A stretch of DNA of 21,549 nucleotides from the NCBI GenBank assembly GCA_026770595.1, contig MU633847.1, positions 1 through 21,549 of the forward strand. Direction: 5' to 3'. Origin of the DNA: Ochromonadaceae sp. CCMP2298 (Eukaryota > Sar > Synurophyceae > Ochromonadales > Ochromonadaceae). This document shows, one piece after another, positions 9,438 to 19,100 of the stretch; within the stretch, counting starts at the first letter, position 1; each line of letters opens with the position of its first letter. The position numbers and the translations under genes were made by a program. The notes under the pieces were generated by a model that was not told the DNA's origin, searched no databases, and was given only the letters and a program-made list of their open reading frames with translations.

Positions 9438-10601
9438 CTACTGTAGGTGCGGTCGCATCGTGTCAAACGCCTCCCCCACAGAGGACCAGGACACCCACAG
9501 CGGCCTATCCGCCCCCCTTACCTCCGCCTCACTCTGCAGGTACAGATCTGACCTCAGCCTGGGCACGCTGGGCAGGTCCAGTACAGTACGTACTACGAAT
9601 ATCTGCCAGGAGAAGGTGGAGCGGGGGTTCATGACGAACAGGGAGGCGTGCATGGCCACCAGCATGTCGAGGTACTTGCGAGGTGTCTTCTTGTGTCTCT
9701 CGTGGCCCTCCACCACGCTGGAGAAGACAGAGCTGGTGTAGTGAGACACGTCGCCCTGTCCGTCGAATGCCACGAAGAGCGGCTCCCCTGCGTGTCCGTG
9801 CAGAGCCATAGTGGCATTGGCGAAGGAAAGGGTCATCTCGCACAGGGGGTGGTGCGCCCTAAGATCACCCTTCCACTCGGGTGCATCCATGGGTAGCTCT
9901 TTCGGGTCGAAGTCGGACACATGGGTGTTTTCGGTCATGATCTTGCCGCAGCCCCCGTCCAGCGAGCGCTTGTGCACAGCGGAATAGTGCAGGGAGGGCA
10001 GCAGGTGCAAGTGTATGAGCCAGTCCGCCGCCTGCAGGATCGAGGGGTCGGGGTTGCTCCACAGCGCTGCGTAGACCTTCACATAGTGGGCAGACACGGC
10101 GTCCACGGTGGTCTTGCTGAGTGGCGGGAGGGTGAAGGGGGGCTGGTGGAAGAGCTTGAATGCGAAGAACGAGTCCTCGGAGGTCACCTCCAGGTTGACA
10201 GTGCCTTTGGGGATGGCAGGATTGAGTGTGAAGCAGAAGGTTTGAGCGAGTACGGAGAGGTTGAAGGGCTTGAGGGTGGAGGTGATCCACTCGGGCAGGA
10301 TGAGAGTAGCGTTCATCTGCTGCGCGACCCAGAGGGTGTTGGCCAGAGAGACGATGTGGTTGCCGCTGTTCCCGTAGGGGTGCTCGGAGATGAACACAAA
10401 CCTGTCCTTGCTGCACGGGGCGCCATTCGCACCCAGCAGGGCGACCTTTTTGAGCAGAGCTAGTCGCTGTGTGAGCAGCTGATTGATTTCCTGGTGGTGC
10501 CCGGGGAGTCGCGCTAGAGGCGCGCTCTCTCTCGGAGAGTCAGCACGCGCCACCGCCAGCAGCAGCAGCAGGCCGCACGCAAGCGCTATCATGGAGAGCA
10601 T
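9438..10601 (-). CDS. Secreted O-fucosyltransferase-like glycosyltransferase (putative)
   Basis: Single-exon 387-residue ORF with ATG at 10601. Residues 1-20 (hydrophobic LLLLL core, then ARADS) look like a signal peptide or signal anchor, so the protein should enter the secretory pathway. Residues 74-105 (HPYGNSGNHIVSLANTLW, then a hydrophobic L-I-L-P-E-W) resemble the G-G-x-x-N-x-x-x-x-L-x-x-A-x-x-x-A-x-x-L-N-x-T-L-x-x-P-x-W opening of the GDP-fucose protein O-fucosyltransferase group. Near the C-terminus, MNPRSTFSWQIFVVRTVL (324-341) resembles that group's G-N-x-x-S-S-F-S donor-site motif. An acceptor substrate cannot be deduced. Similarity is at motif level only, so another GT-B glycosyltransferase family is possible. 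It is divergently paired with the EF-hand-like gene. Confidence 0.6.
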   Translation of the reverse strand: MLSMIALACGLLLLLAVARADSPRESAPLARLPGHHQEINQLLTQRLALLKKVALLGANGAPCSKDRFVFISEHPYGNSGNHIVSLANTLWVAQQMNATLILPEWITSTLKPFNLSVLAQTFCFTLNPAIPKGTVNLEVTSEDSFFAFKLFHQPPFTLPPLSKTTVDAVSAHYVKVYAALWSNPDPSILQAADWLIHLHLLPSLHYSAVHKRSLDGGCGKIMTENTHVSDFDPKELPMDAPEWKGDLRAHHPLCEMTLSFANATMALHGHAGEPLFVAFDGQGDVSHYTSSVFSSVVEGHERHKKTPRKYLDMLVAMHASLFVMNPRSTFSWQIFVVRTVLDLPSVPRLRSDLYLQSEAEVRGADRPLWVSWSSVGEAFDTMRPHLQ

Positions 10602-10869
10602 AGGCTGCCCAGCTCACGAAGGGCACTAGATTGTGGATTGTGAGCAATTGTGGATTGTGGATTAAGGAGCCTTTGAATGCCGTATTCCAGGGTATTGTTT
10701 TTGACGTCGGTTCTTTTTTGAGGCATCCTCCCCTTCCTTTCCTCTGCCAAAAGCGCCCATATTAATGAAACTGCATCCTCCCATTCCAAATCCCAGAAGG
10801 AGTTCTTCATTCTGAAGATGCGTGCCGGAGAGCTCGATTTCGGCACTCCTTGTGGACAAACGCTTCCCC
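10602..10869. promoter_or_regulatory. Divergent promoter, glycosyltransferase / EF-hand-like gene
   Basis: 268-nt spacer. It contains four copies of ATTGTG(G) between 10630 and 10660, just upstream of the glycosyltransferase start, and a direct repeat of about 14 nt (GCATCCTCCC-C/A-TTCC) near 10724 and 10772. These are candidate regulatory repeats; function is inferred from position only. Confidence 0.4.
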
Positions 10870-11630
10870 ATGGGTGTGGTGTACAGCGCTGAGAAGCTTC
10901 GCGCTCTGGGGAGCGAAGGACAGGCGCCCGCCAGCAGTAGTTCGTCCGAGGTGAGTCTGCAGCCAGCAGCAGTCAACTCCGCCACCCTGGTCGCCTGCTA
11001 CCTTCGCTTCCAGTACGCGCCCATGATGGACTCGATCGGGCTGCACTCGTTCTTTATGAACGCGCGGAGGGCGGGCTTGACTCAGCAGGCGCAGGAGGCG
11101 GAGACCAGCTCGGTGCTGCTGCTGTGGAAGCTGTTCCAAGTGCACTCCATGTAAGCACATCAGGAGAGCTGCTAGCATGTATCTTGCACGGTTGTAGCAT
11201 ATATCTAGCATATATATTTTGTCTTTTACTTACACAATGAATTATCACGTGCAGCTGCTACGTACAGGAGGTGCTGGCGTGTCTTATTATGCTCAGCGGG
11301 GACAGCTGGCATGTGCGCCTGGGCCTGCTCTTCGACGCGCTCAAGGGCGCAGGCTGCTCCGAGATCAGCCACGACGACATAGTGCTCGCAGCTCAGGTCG
11401 TGGGCATGGCCCTGCACCGCCTGTGGCAGGCTGGGAGGTGGGAGCAGGAGGTGTGGGGCCCGCTGTGCGAGTCGGTGGCGGATGGGGCATTTGCGAAGCT
11501 CGAGAAGGAGCTGGACGAAGGCATCAGCAGAGAGGACTTCGTAAATTGGGCCAGTGAGCGATTCAAGGAGTCTCGCTCGGTGGCCACCCCAATAGCGCTG
11601 GAGCAACTGTACAGCAGCGGCTTCGAGTAG
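10870..11630 (+). CDS. Degenerate EF-hand-like protein, 2 exons
   Basis: Exons 10870-11150 and 11255-11630 join through a 104-nt phase-2 GT-AG intron (HSI-CYVQEVLACL), giving 218 residues from the ATG at 10870. The layout resembles calaxin/neuronal calcium sensor EF-hand proteins: a helix with GLHSFFMNARRAGL, then LLLWKLFQ, then a Y-x-Q-E-V-L-A-C-L helix, then RLGLLFDALKGAG and a final REDFVNWASERFKE. Calcium-binding loops are not intact: the first is nearly absent and the second (ALKGAGCSEISHDD) lacks the Asp/Asn pattern. Calcium binding is therefore doubtful. The start is uncertain: an in-frame stop lies at 10813, a GTG at 10822 would add 16 residues, and an ATG at 10818 is out of frame. 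Neighbouring flagellar-type genes make a ciliary role possible, but this is inference. Confidence 0.62.
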
Positions 11631-12024
11631 CTCTGTGTGTGCTGCTGCTCCACTTAATGCTGCTGCGCCACTTAGTGCTGCCTGCCCTGACGCGCCCTGC
11701 GCGCTCACTCTGGGTTCAGCTCCCAATAGGGAGCCGAATCGGCGAAGATACCAAGAGTATAGGGAATCAGGGGGCAGAGTAGCTGAGGAGAGGAGAGTGG
11801 GTGTGCGGTGACCCCCCCCCAGTCACCCACAGTCAACCCCCCCTAAGAGCCTAGGCACGAACCCTTGTGACTTTGTAAAAACATATAAAAATATCTTAAA
11901 AGCGAATACTTTATTTACTCGACCCCTTTGCAATTTTGAAATATGTATGGATTATGAAGTATGGACAAGAGAGAATACAGAGGCAGAGAGGGGGCCACAG
12001 GGGGGTGTTTATCCAGTTTAATGT
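11631..12024. other. Convergent 3' spacer with simple repeats
   Basis: 394 nt between stop codons. It contains an imperfect 18-nt tandem duplication at about 11652-11687 (CCACTTAATGCTGCTGCG followed by a similar copy), a C-rich run near 11811-11841, and A/T-rich sequence at 11877-11950. AATAAA on the minus strand at 11910-11915 is a candidate poly(A) signal for the CCDC113-like gene. I see no gene here. Confidence 0.5.
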
Positions 12025-13062
12025 CTATTTGATGCCCCTCGCAATGGACCTGGACCTCTTCGCCGCCATCTCCATGATCTCCACCTTCTTGCCCCAATTC
12101 TTGTGCGCCTCCTGTAGCGCCAGCTGCTCCCTCTTCTGCAGAATGTAGTCCCCCACGTCAGGCATCTCTGCTGCCTCCTCGATCTGCATACGCAACTTGT
12201 CCATCTGCCTCCTCTCCGTGCCCATCTCCCGAGTCACCTTTTTGTTCTCAGCCTGCAACTTGGCCAACTGCGACTCCTTGTTGGATATGTCGTTGCGTAA
12301 CGCCTCGGCGTCCTCGAGCTCCTTGTTGAGTCTGCGCTTGTACTCGTTCAGAGCCTGGATGGTCTTAGTAGTGGACAGCTTCACAGTCAGCAGCTCCTCG
12401 TTGCGCTCTTCTATCTTTGCCACGTACTGCTTGTTCTCGATCTGCAGCTGGTGGAAGTCAATGTAGTGCAGCACGTCTCCCACCTCCTCTTTCTGCATCA
12501 GCACCGCCTCGATCTTGTTGATCTGAGACTTCAACGTGCTGTTCTTCAACCGCAGCTTCTCGATTATCGCATCCGCCTGCTTGAACTTGTCATCAAAGTA
12601 TCTCACCACTCGCTCAGCCATGATCTTGCCCGTGCGGGCGTTCTCGGCGCCCACCACCACATCTCGCTTGAACTCGTAAGCGTCGCGCTTCAATTCACCG
12701 ATCCTGATCTCCGTTTCCTCCAGCACCGCGCGCAGAGTGTCGATCATCTTCTCCGAGTTCTTCTTGTTAGTCTCTATCTCCGACAGCAGATCCTCGTGCA
12801 CCACGTTGGCTATCTCGTACTTCTGGTCGGAGGTGAGCGTGGTGACTGTATTTTTCTTGTTCTTCTTCTTCTTTTTCTCGTCGTCCTCTGCGCCCAGCTC
12901 GGCCGTCTTCTTCTCGTTAAAGTTCAGTAGCACTGAGTTCTCCAGGCGCAGGTTTGTGATCTCCATCCTGAGGGCCTCCACCTATGAGTATGGGGGGAAG
13001 AAGAGGTGAGTGAAGTGTACACGACCTGAGGAAGCGCTCGGCAGTCTTACCGTGTGCTCCAT
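12025..13062 (-). CDS. CFAP263: CCDC113/CCDC96-like ciliary coiled-coil protein, 2 exons
   Basis: Exons 13051-13062 (ATG GAG CAC ACG only) and 12025-12981, joined by a 69-nt phase-0 GT-AG intron, give 322 residues. The long exon alone has no ATG at its start, and the splice supplies one in good context (A at -3). The protein is almost entirely coiled coil. The family signature is IDFHQLQIENKQYVAKIEER followed by NEELLTVKLSTTKTIQALNEYK (DUF4201, shared by CCDC113/FAP263 and CCDC96/FAP184), and the C-terminus has an NWGKKVEIMEMA segment of the kind I associate with CCDC113. In animals and Chlamydomonas these proteins form axonemal complexes near radial spokes. Assignment to CCDC113 over CCDC96 rests on length and C-terminus and is less certain. 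A Lys-rich run follows residue 35. The promoter is shared divergently with the ankyrin gene. Confidence 0.82.
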
Positions 13063-13530
13063 AGTTTGACGCCGCTGCATCGTCGCGGTCGTGGACAGGC
13101 GTCTGTGCGGCGCAACGAGGGAAGACTGATTGCTGGCGGAAAGTGGCGAAGAGGCCTCAGTTCTGCATAAGGTACGAGCTGGCTCGTATTTGATCACACG
13201 TGATCAAATACGCAGCATTTTGTGGCACAAAATGCTGCGGCGCATGAAACGGCAAAAAAGGGACCGTCCCATACGGGACAAAGAACGACGTCTTTCCAGC
13301 AACAAAGTTTGCAAACAGCGTCAAAAAGAGAACAAATAGAACCAAAAGTGGAGATGAGGGAGGAAGAGAGGAGGGGCCCCAAAGTGTGGAAAGGTTCGAG
13401 CTGATTCTTCCACTGTGGTTCCGCCTTCTGCATCCATTTCACCCCAGTGTCACTGCGCGGAAGCGCACAGGACCATCCGCAGAAGCTTGGCGGCGCAGGC
13501 AGAGTTACCACATCAATTTTCAGCGCTCTC
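13063..13530. promoter_or_regulatory. Divergent promoter of two flagellar-type genes
   Basis: 468 nt between the CCDC113-like ATG (13062) and the ankyrin gene ATG (13531). The central part, 13151-13316, is a run of consecutive palindromes; the remainder is purine-rich (13320-13400) with no clear motif. An RFX-type X-box was looked for and not confidently found. Confidence 0.55.
13151..13316. repeat. Cluster of tandem palindromes
   Basis: Consecutive inverted repeats: GAGGCCTC (13151-13158); 7-nt arms 13173-13179/13182-13188; 12-nt perfect arms 13186-13197/13200-13211 with a CACGTG core; 14-nt perfect arms 13211-13224/13226-13239 around one base; GGGAC-C-GTCCC (13260-13270) sharing its right arm with GTCCC-ATAC-GGGAC (13266-13279); AAAGA/TCTTT (13280-13295) around GACGTC; GTTTGCAAAC (13307-13316). 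Several abut or overlap by a few bases. Confidence 0.9.
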
Positions 13531-15824
13531 ATGTCAGACTATGATAGTATCGGCAAGGGCAACCGGGGCGACCTCTACGCCACCCTCATGTCGGAAACCT
13601 TTGCTCGTGATGTGAACGTCCTCGACGCGACACAGCGCAAGTCGGAGGACGTGATGCTGCAGCAGACGCTGAGTCGGGTAAAAGCGGACGAGGCGATGCG
13701 CGCACGACTGCAGGGGCCCACCATCAAGAAGGAGAAGTTCTCTTCTCGCTACTGGTCCACGTGGAACAAGGAGAAGAACCTGCTGGAGGACTTGAGCTAC
13801 GCAGATATGCTGAACCCGCCCAAGAACAAGTCGGCGGCGAAGGAATACAAGAAGAACAAGAGGCGGGCAGTCCACGTGCAGCTCACGAGCGTCGCCCCCA
13901 AGGGCCAGAAGGTGCTGATTTTCGACATCCCGCTGCCCCCCACGCGCATTAAGAAGCAGCCCTTCGATGCGCACCTGCTGGGGGATACATCTGTGCAGAG
14001 CCTGCTGCGCGACATGCACAAAATGAACATGCAGCGGCCCACACGCCCCAAGGAAGGCCCCAGTGTCCCCAAGGAGAGCAGCTTCGATCCCGAGGAGCTG
14101 GGCGTTGCGCACGTTAAGGGCGGGGCCTTCCCCGAGTTTGACCGGCTGCCCAAGAATGCCCAGGGGCAGCTCACCGCCAAGTGCGACTTCGCCCCCTTCG
14201 GCGACGCGGTGCAGGCCAACAAGGGAGCCACCTTCGGGTCCGGCGTGCGTTTCCCGGTGTCCGTGGTACCGGTAGGAGAAGGCCTCGCCCCCCTTCCCGA
14301 GATCAAGAGGCCACTGCCTGGAGGTCAGTTCAGCAAGGCGGGTCGGTTTGCTGATAAGAGCAGCCAGGGGAGCGTCACAGTCATGGTCCTCGTCCCCCCG
14401 ACTGAGGCAGAGGCAGAGGCAGAGGCTAATGCGGGACAGGACGAAGTGTGGGGGAATGGGACCAGGGGGGCTGTGGGGCGTTTATCAGGGGTGCGAGAGG
14501 TGCGGGAGGAGGAGGAGCTGGGGGGCGGAGATGGAGACGGGGGAGATGGGGACGCTGTGGGCGAGTTCTGGGACACTGAGGGGGGCTTCAGGGAGGCGCC
14601 TGCGGGTGCGGTTGCAGGTGCGGGTGCGGGTGTGGGTGCAGGTCCTGTGCAGACTCTGCCTGCTCAGCCCAAATACACGACCTTCGAGTACTACCCCAAC
14701 GACCAGCCAGGCCCCGGTCACTACCAGGTGGGTCGCATGTTTGACGGGAAGGGCAGCACGGAGCAGCACATGCAGATGCTCGTCCAGAAGCACAGCGCAC
14801 TCCAGCCCGGCCTGATGTAAGCGACTGAGCGGGATGTACTAATATACGAACATACTAACATACGGGCGCGCCCTTCGCCTCTGCACCTCACTTTCCTATA
14901 CACCCACTCACTCTCTCCTCTTCTCCTCTCCTCCACCCACCTCTCTCACCTTCTCACCCTCAGGGCGGCCACTCCCTACCTGACCTCGCGTATCGCAGTA
15001 TTCGGCAAGGACTGCATCCGGCAGGAGCACGTGCTGTATGGCATGTGTCTGGACGGCCGCTGCTGCCGTCGCACAGAGACAGAGATGGTGAGTACCACCA
15101 CCTACCACCTCCCTGAAGCGTGACCCGACCACCTCTCCTGCTCTCGCTATTGAATGTTTGCCAGTTTGCTAGTTCGTGCCGGGTGCGCTTGTCTCCCCGT
15201 CCCCCCTGTCCCTCTGACTCTCTCCTCCATCCTGGCCCACACCGCTCCCCTTGCTCATAGGCCATTCTGCGCAGCAACGACCTGCGTCGGCTGGCAGGCT
15301 ACCAGAAGGTGCAGCAGTGGGGGCGCAACAAGGACGGCCTGCAGGAAGATATGCTGCTGGGAGAGGCCATGTGCCAGCTGATCGAAGAGCCGCAGTACGC
15401 AGTGGAGCCACTCTACGCCGCAGCATACCGGGGCGACGAGCATGCCATTCAGCAGCTGGCTAGACTAGGGGCCGACCCCAACATCCCGCACATGGAGAGC
15501 GGCTACTCTGCCCTGCACGTGGCCGTGTTCCGCTACAAGCTGTCCGCGGTGACGGAGCTGCTGCGCTGCTTCCGCGGGCAGCTGCGGCTGGACCTGCAGG
15601 ACCTGAAAGGAGACACCGCGCTGCACATGGCCGCACGCAGCGGCTACCTCGACATTTGCTCTGCCATTTGCGACGAGCACAGCTGCGACCCGCTGGCCCA
15701 CCCCAACAACAGGGGGCAATTCCCCTCTGAAATTTGCCGCTCTCACAAGATTTATCAGGTGATTCAGGTGTGCCAGAAGCGAAACGAGCTTGCGCGAGAG
15801 CTAGAGCAGCTGAGGATGATGTGA
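13531..15824 (+). CDS. PGPG-motif and ankyrin-repeat protein, 3 exons
   Basis: Exons 13531-14816, 14964-15087 and 15261-15824 join in frame through GT-AG introns of 147 nt (phase 2) and 173 nt (phase 0), giving 657 residues. Residues 1-250 are basic and Lys/Arg-rich, then comes low complexity (EAEAEAEA, GDGDGGDGD, AGAGAGVGAG). A DQPGPGHYQVG motif (391-401) resembles the sperm-tail PG-rich (STPGR/SHIPPO) repeat of microtubule-associated flagellar proteins. Exon 2 encodes a Cys-containing stretch. Exon 3 encodes about three ankyrin units (522-645): EPLYAAAYRGDEHAIQQLAR, GYSALHVAVFRYKLSAVTEL and GDTALHMAARSGYLDI. Ankyrin units are protein-binding, not catalytic. Sharing a promoter with a CCDC113-like gene supports a flagellar role; this remains an inference from one PGPG motif and context. 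Confidence 0.78.
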
Positions 15825-16144
15825 TGTGTAGATACGCGATCTGATGATTGTGTAATGATAGTGTACATCTATAGTTCAGTGTACATATGTCCAACTACTC
15901 GTTTTGAGCGAAAGAATTATCGAAAAGACTGCGATAATTTTGAAGCTATGTTATTATTTGAAATTTAAGCGTCAGCGAAATCATATTCTCGGGAAGAAAG
16001 TAAGAGTGCTAAAGCCTAAGTTTACTGTACCGGTCGGGAACTGCATGGCAGCGCTACGACCTGCACTTGAAAAAAATCTATGCGGCAGGGAATGGAATAT
16101 GTGCGGAAAAAAATAAAAGGGAAAGAAACTAAGTGGAAATTCAC
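15825..16144. other. Convergent A/T-richer 3' spacer
   Basis: 320 nt between stop codons, richer in A/T than its neighbours. It contains an inverted repeat with perfect 8-nt arms (AATTATCG 15915-15922 / CGATAATT 15932-15939) and AATAAA at 16112-16117 on the plus strand, a possible poly(A) signal of the ankyrin gene 288 nt past its stop. A 70-codon ORF here has no coding character. Confidence 0.5.
15915..15939. repeat. Inverted repeat in 3' spacer
   Basis: Perfect 8-nt arms separated by 9 nt, in the convergent spacer. It could be a hairpin in the ankyrin 3' UTR. Confidence 0.6.
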
Positions 16145-19100
16145 TCAATCTTCTTTCTTATCGCTGTCCTCGAGCGCAGCACCTGAAGTTCTCACTGTCC
16201 CTGAGGACTGAGACTGTACAGACGTCTGGGCTTGCACAGTGTGTGCGGACTGCGTCCTGGTGGACTGCACGCTGGACTGCGTGACTGTGGTGCGGGAGGT
16301 CCTCGCAACCGCCCTCGCCAGCGCCTTGGCCACGGCGTCCGCGGCAGCCACAGAGGGAAGGGGTGTGACGGCATTGGGCACTCGGGACTCCTCCATCTGC
16401 GCCGCCACCATCTGCACTCTGGCTTCCTCCATCGCGGCTGCGCTGATAGCTTTTTCGCGACTCTCCTGCTCTGCGCGGGCCTTGAACTCAGCGAACTTCT
16501 CCTGCGCCTTGGCCAACGCGCTCGCCCTTGCCTCCTCTCTGGCAAGGGCGAGCTGCTTCTGCCTCTCAGCCTCTGCGATCGCAGCGGCACGGGCCTCGAG
16601 CTCCGTCTGCTCGGAGCGTGCACGTGCCTGCTGAACCGCCCGCTCCACGCGATCGTCCTCCTCCTCCTCCTCGCGGACACTGACAGTCCTCTTCACCTCC
16701 CTCCGCTCCTTCAGCGAGACGTCCTCCTCGTCCTCGTCGGCGCCTGCTCCTGCAACTGACAACTGGCGGTAGGACTGAAGCCGCATGCGAGCCTGCTCCA
16801 CCAGCAACCCCCTGTCCGGAGACACAGAGTCATCGTCCTCCACGTCCGCCTGCACCTGCTGCTTCGCAGAACCACCCTCTTTCTCCCCTGCCTTTTCCTG
16901 GCGGAATGAGCGGAAAGTCGTATGTGCCTGCCCCTCCGAGGTGGATGACGTGCGTGTCTGCTCCACCGAGGAGGTGCGGACCACCGAAGACGTGCGTGCC
17001 TCCTGACTCTGCACAGCCGTCTCTGCGGTGCGGTAGGAGCGGAAGCGCTCCCTTGCCTGCTCCACCAGAGAGGAGTTGTTGGAAGAGACTGATGCGTCGT
17101 CCTGCTGAGTCGCCACCTCGGCCCCTGCCTCCGTGCGATACGACCTGAACCTCATACGCGCTTGCTCCACCAGCGAAGACCCGCCCGATGACACAGCAGA
17201 GACATCGTCGTGTACGTCACTGACGGCGACTTGCTCCTGCGTAGAGACCTCGGCCCCTGCCTCCGTGCGATACGACTGAAACCTCATGCGTGCCTGCTCC
17301 ACCAGCTGCGACGTCGTGCGGACCTCCCGCACCTCGCTCTGCTCCTCGACCGACCCTGCCTCCTGTCGATAGGAGCGGAACCTGTGGCGAGCCTGCTCCA
17401 CCAGGGAGGTCGCGTTGGAGTCGGCCAGAGACACGGGCGTGTCATCGGAGGCCTCGTCCTGGTAGGACTGAGTGACGCGCACTTGATTGGTTGACTCGAC
17501 CCGCTCTGACTGCACTGTCTCCTGGCGGTACGTCCTCAGCCTCATGCGCGCCTGCTCCACCATCGACATGCTGCTCTCGCTGTGCTCGCTCTGCCGTCGC
17601 TCCTCTACCAGCAGTCTAGGCGGCGAGTCGGGGCGAGGGATGGATCTGCTGTACTCGAAGTCCTCTTCCTTCTCGTAAATGCCATCCATCTCGTACATGC
17701 CCTCCATCTCCTCGTCCCGCACAGCCGAGTCCATCTTGCTCTTTTCGAGAATCTCGTCCACCTCGTTGGTGTCCTCGACGTAGCCCCTGGGCCCGTGCAC
17801 CTTGTAGGGGAACATCTGTCTGAGCTTGCCGTCCTCCATGAACTCCACCTTCTTCTCCTTTTTGTCGTCCTTCTTCTTCTCCATCTCCTCCTCCTCCTCG
17901 ATGTAGATCACCGGAGGGGGGGGCAGGATCTCATCGTCCTCCTCGATGTAACCGGCGTAACTGTGCACTGTGTATGGCGACTCCTCCTCCTCCTTCTTCT
18001 TCTTCTTGATCAGAGGGATGACGGGTATCATGCAGCAGCAGCAGTAGATGATCATGCCAGTTACCATACCCACGATCAGGCCTGCCAGAATCAGGGCCAG
18101 GATCATGCCCAGCGACAGTCCCGTGCCGGGCACTCTCTGCTTCAGGCCACCGCCCCCCAGGGCCTCGCCTGCCTTCGTGGGGGCCATGGTGGGGGTGGGG
18201 ACATCATTGGGCACAGGCCTCTTCGCCAGGAATACCGCCCCACGCAAATCCACTACGGGTTAAAATCGGAGTTGCAGGGGAAAGAAAAAGAGATGAGAAT
18301 CACAAGCCAGCAGAGAGCAGAGAACAGAGTGCGTGTTTGGGGAGGGGGGGGGGAGGGGGCTTACCGAACTCCGCAGCCGCGAACACGACGTAGTTCTCGC
18401 TGATGGCGCTCGAGAAGCCGAAGTGGCCCTTTGACCCACCGGGCGATGGGTAGGAGGCGTTGATTTGCCAAGTGGTAGGGGTTTCCGCCTGCAGTCGCCT
18501 TCCCGAGGAGGCATCGGAGGCATTCTCCACCTCTATGCGGTGGTACACAAAGCCAGCACCAACTTGTAGGCCACAAGCTATGGATGGGGGGAGAGAGTGA
18601 GAGAAGAGAGAGTCAGATACTAGCCAGGACGCAAGCACATATGATGCAGTGATGCGGTGATGAAGTACGTACGATATCCGTCAGCGCCCACTGCGATGGC
18701 GTCCCCGACGATTGAGACGCTGCTACCGAAGTAGCTGTTGTTGCCCACTGGCGAGGGGACTTCCTGCTCGTACATGAATTGGTTCCTGGTAGCGTCGTAC
18801 ACGTAGGTGTAGAACCACCCAGAATTATTCTGCACAACTGCACAGTGGTAAGACAGGGGTGTGGTTAGGGGCGGGTTGTAGTCAGCACGAGAACGATACA
18901 CAGGTGCGCTACAAGGGGGTGCAGCGGGACGAGCGGGGGTTATGCACTTACCAGGGCTGCGCTGCCATCCCCAGAACTCAGCTTTGTTCTCAAACAGTAC
19001 GTTCCCAGATCTGTCCACCCTGTAACCATTGGCGCCCACCACGATGGTGCCTCTGTGGATGTCCACATCGAAGCCGAAGTTCGAGAACTCTCTCTCCGCC

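Noticed and set aside
9340-9445. CTG/TAC-rich tract as a trinucleotide expansion
   Set aside because: The units are irregular and interrupted, so this is an imperfect simple-sequence region, not an expanded array.
11226-11726. 166-codon minus-strand ORF opposite the EF-hand-like gene exon 2
   Set aside because: Exon 2 joins exon 1 in phase through a proper GT-AG intron; the antisense frame has no recognisable feature.
13173-13316. Possibility of a CRISPR array or repeat-spacer unit
   Set aside because: The palindromes differ in sequence and length with no constant repeat, and the genome is eukaryotic.
15904-16116. 70-codon plus-strand ORF in the convergent spacer
   Set aside because: It lies in an A/T-rich 3' spacer, has no homology and overlaps a hairpin and a poly(A)-like signal.
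17582-18403. Plus-strand ORF rich in leucine opposite the receptor tail
   Set aside because: The Leu runs are the antisense of Lys/Glu-rich codons (CTC/CTT) in the receptor gene. It crosses the exon 8 acceptor site and has no independent support.
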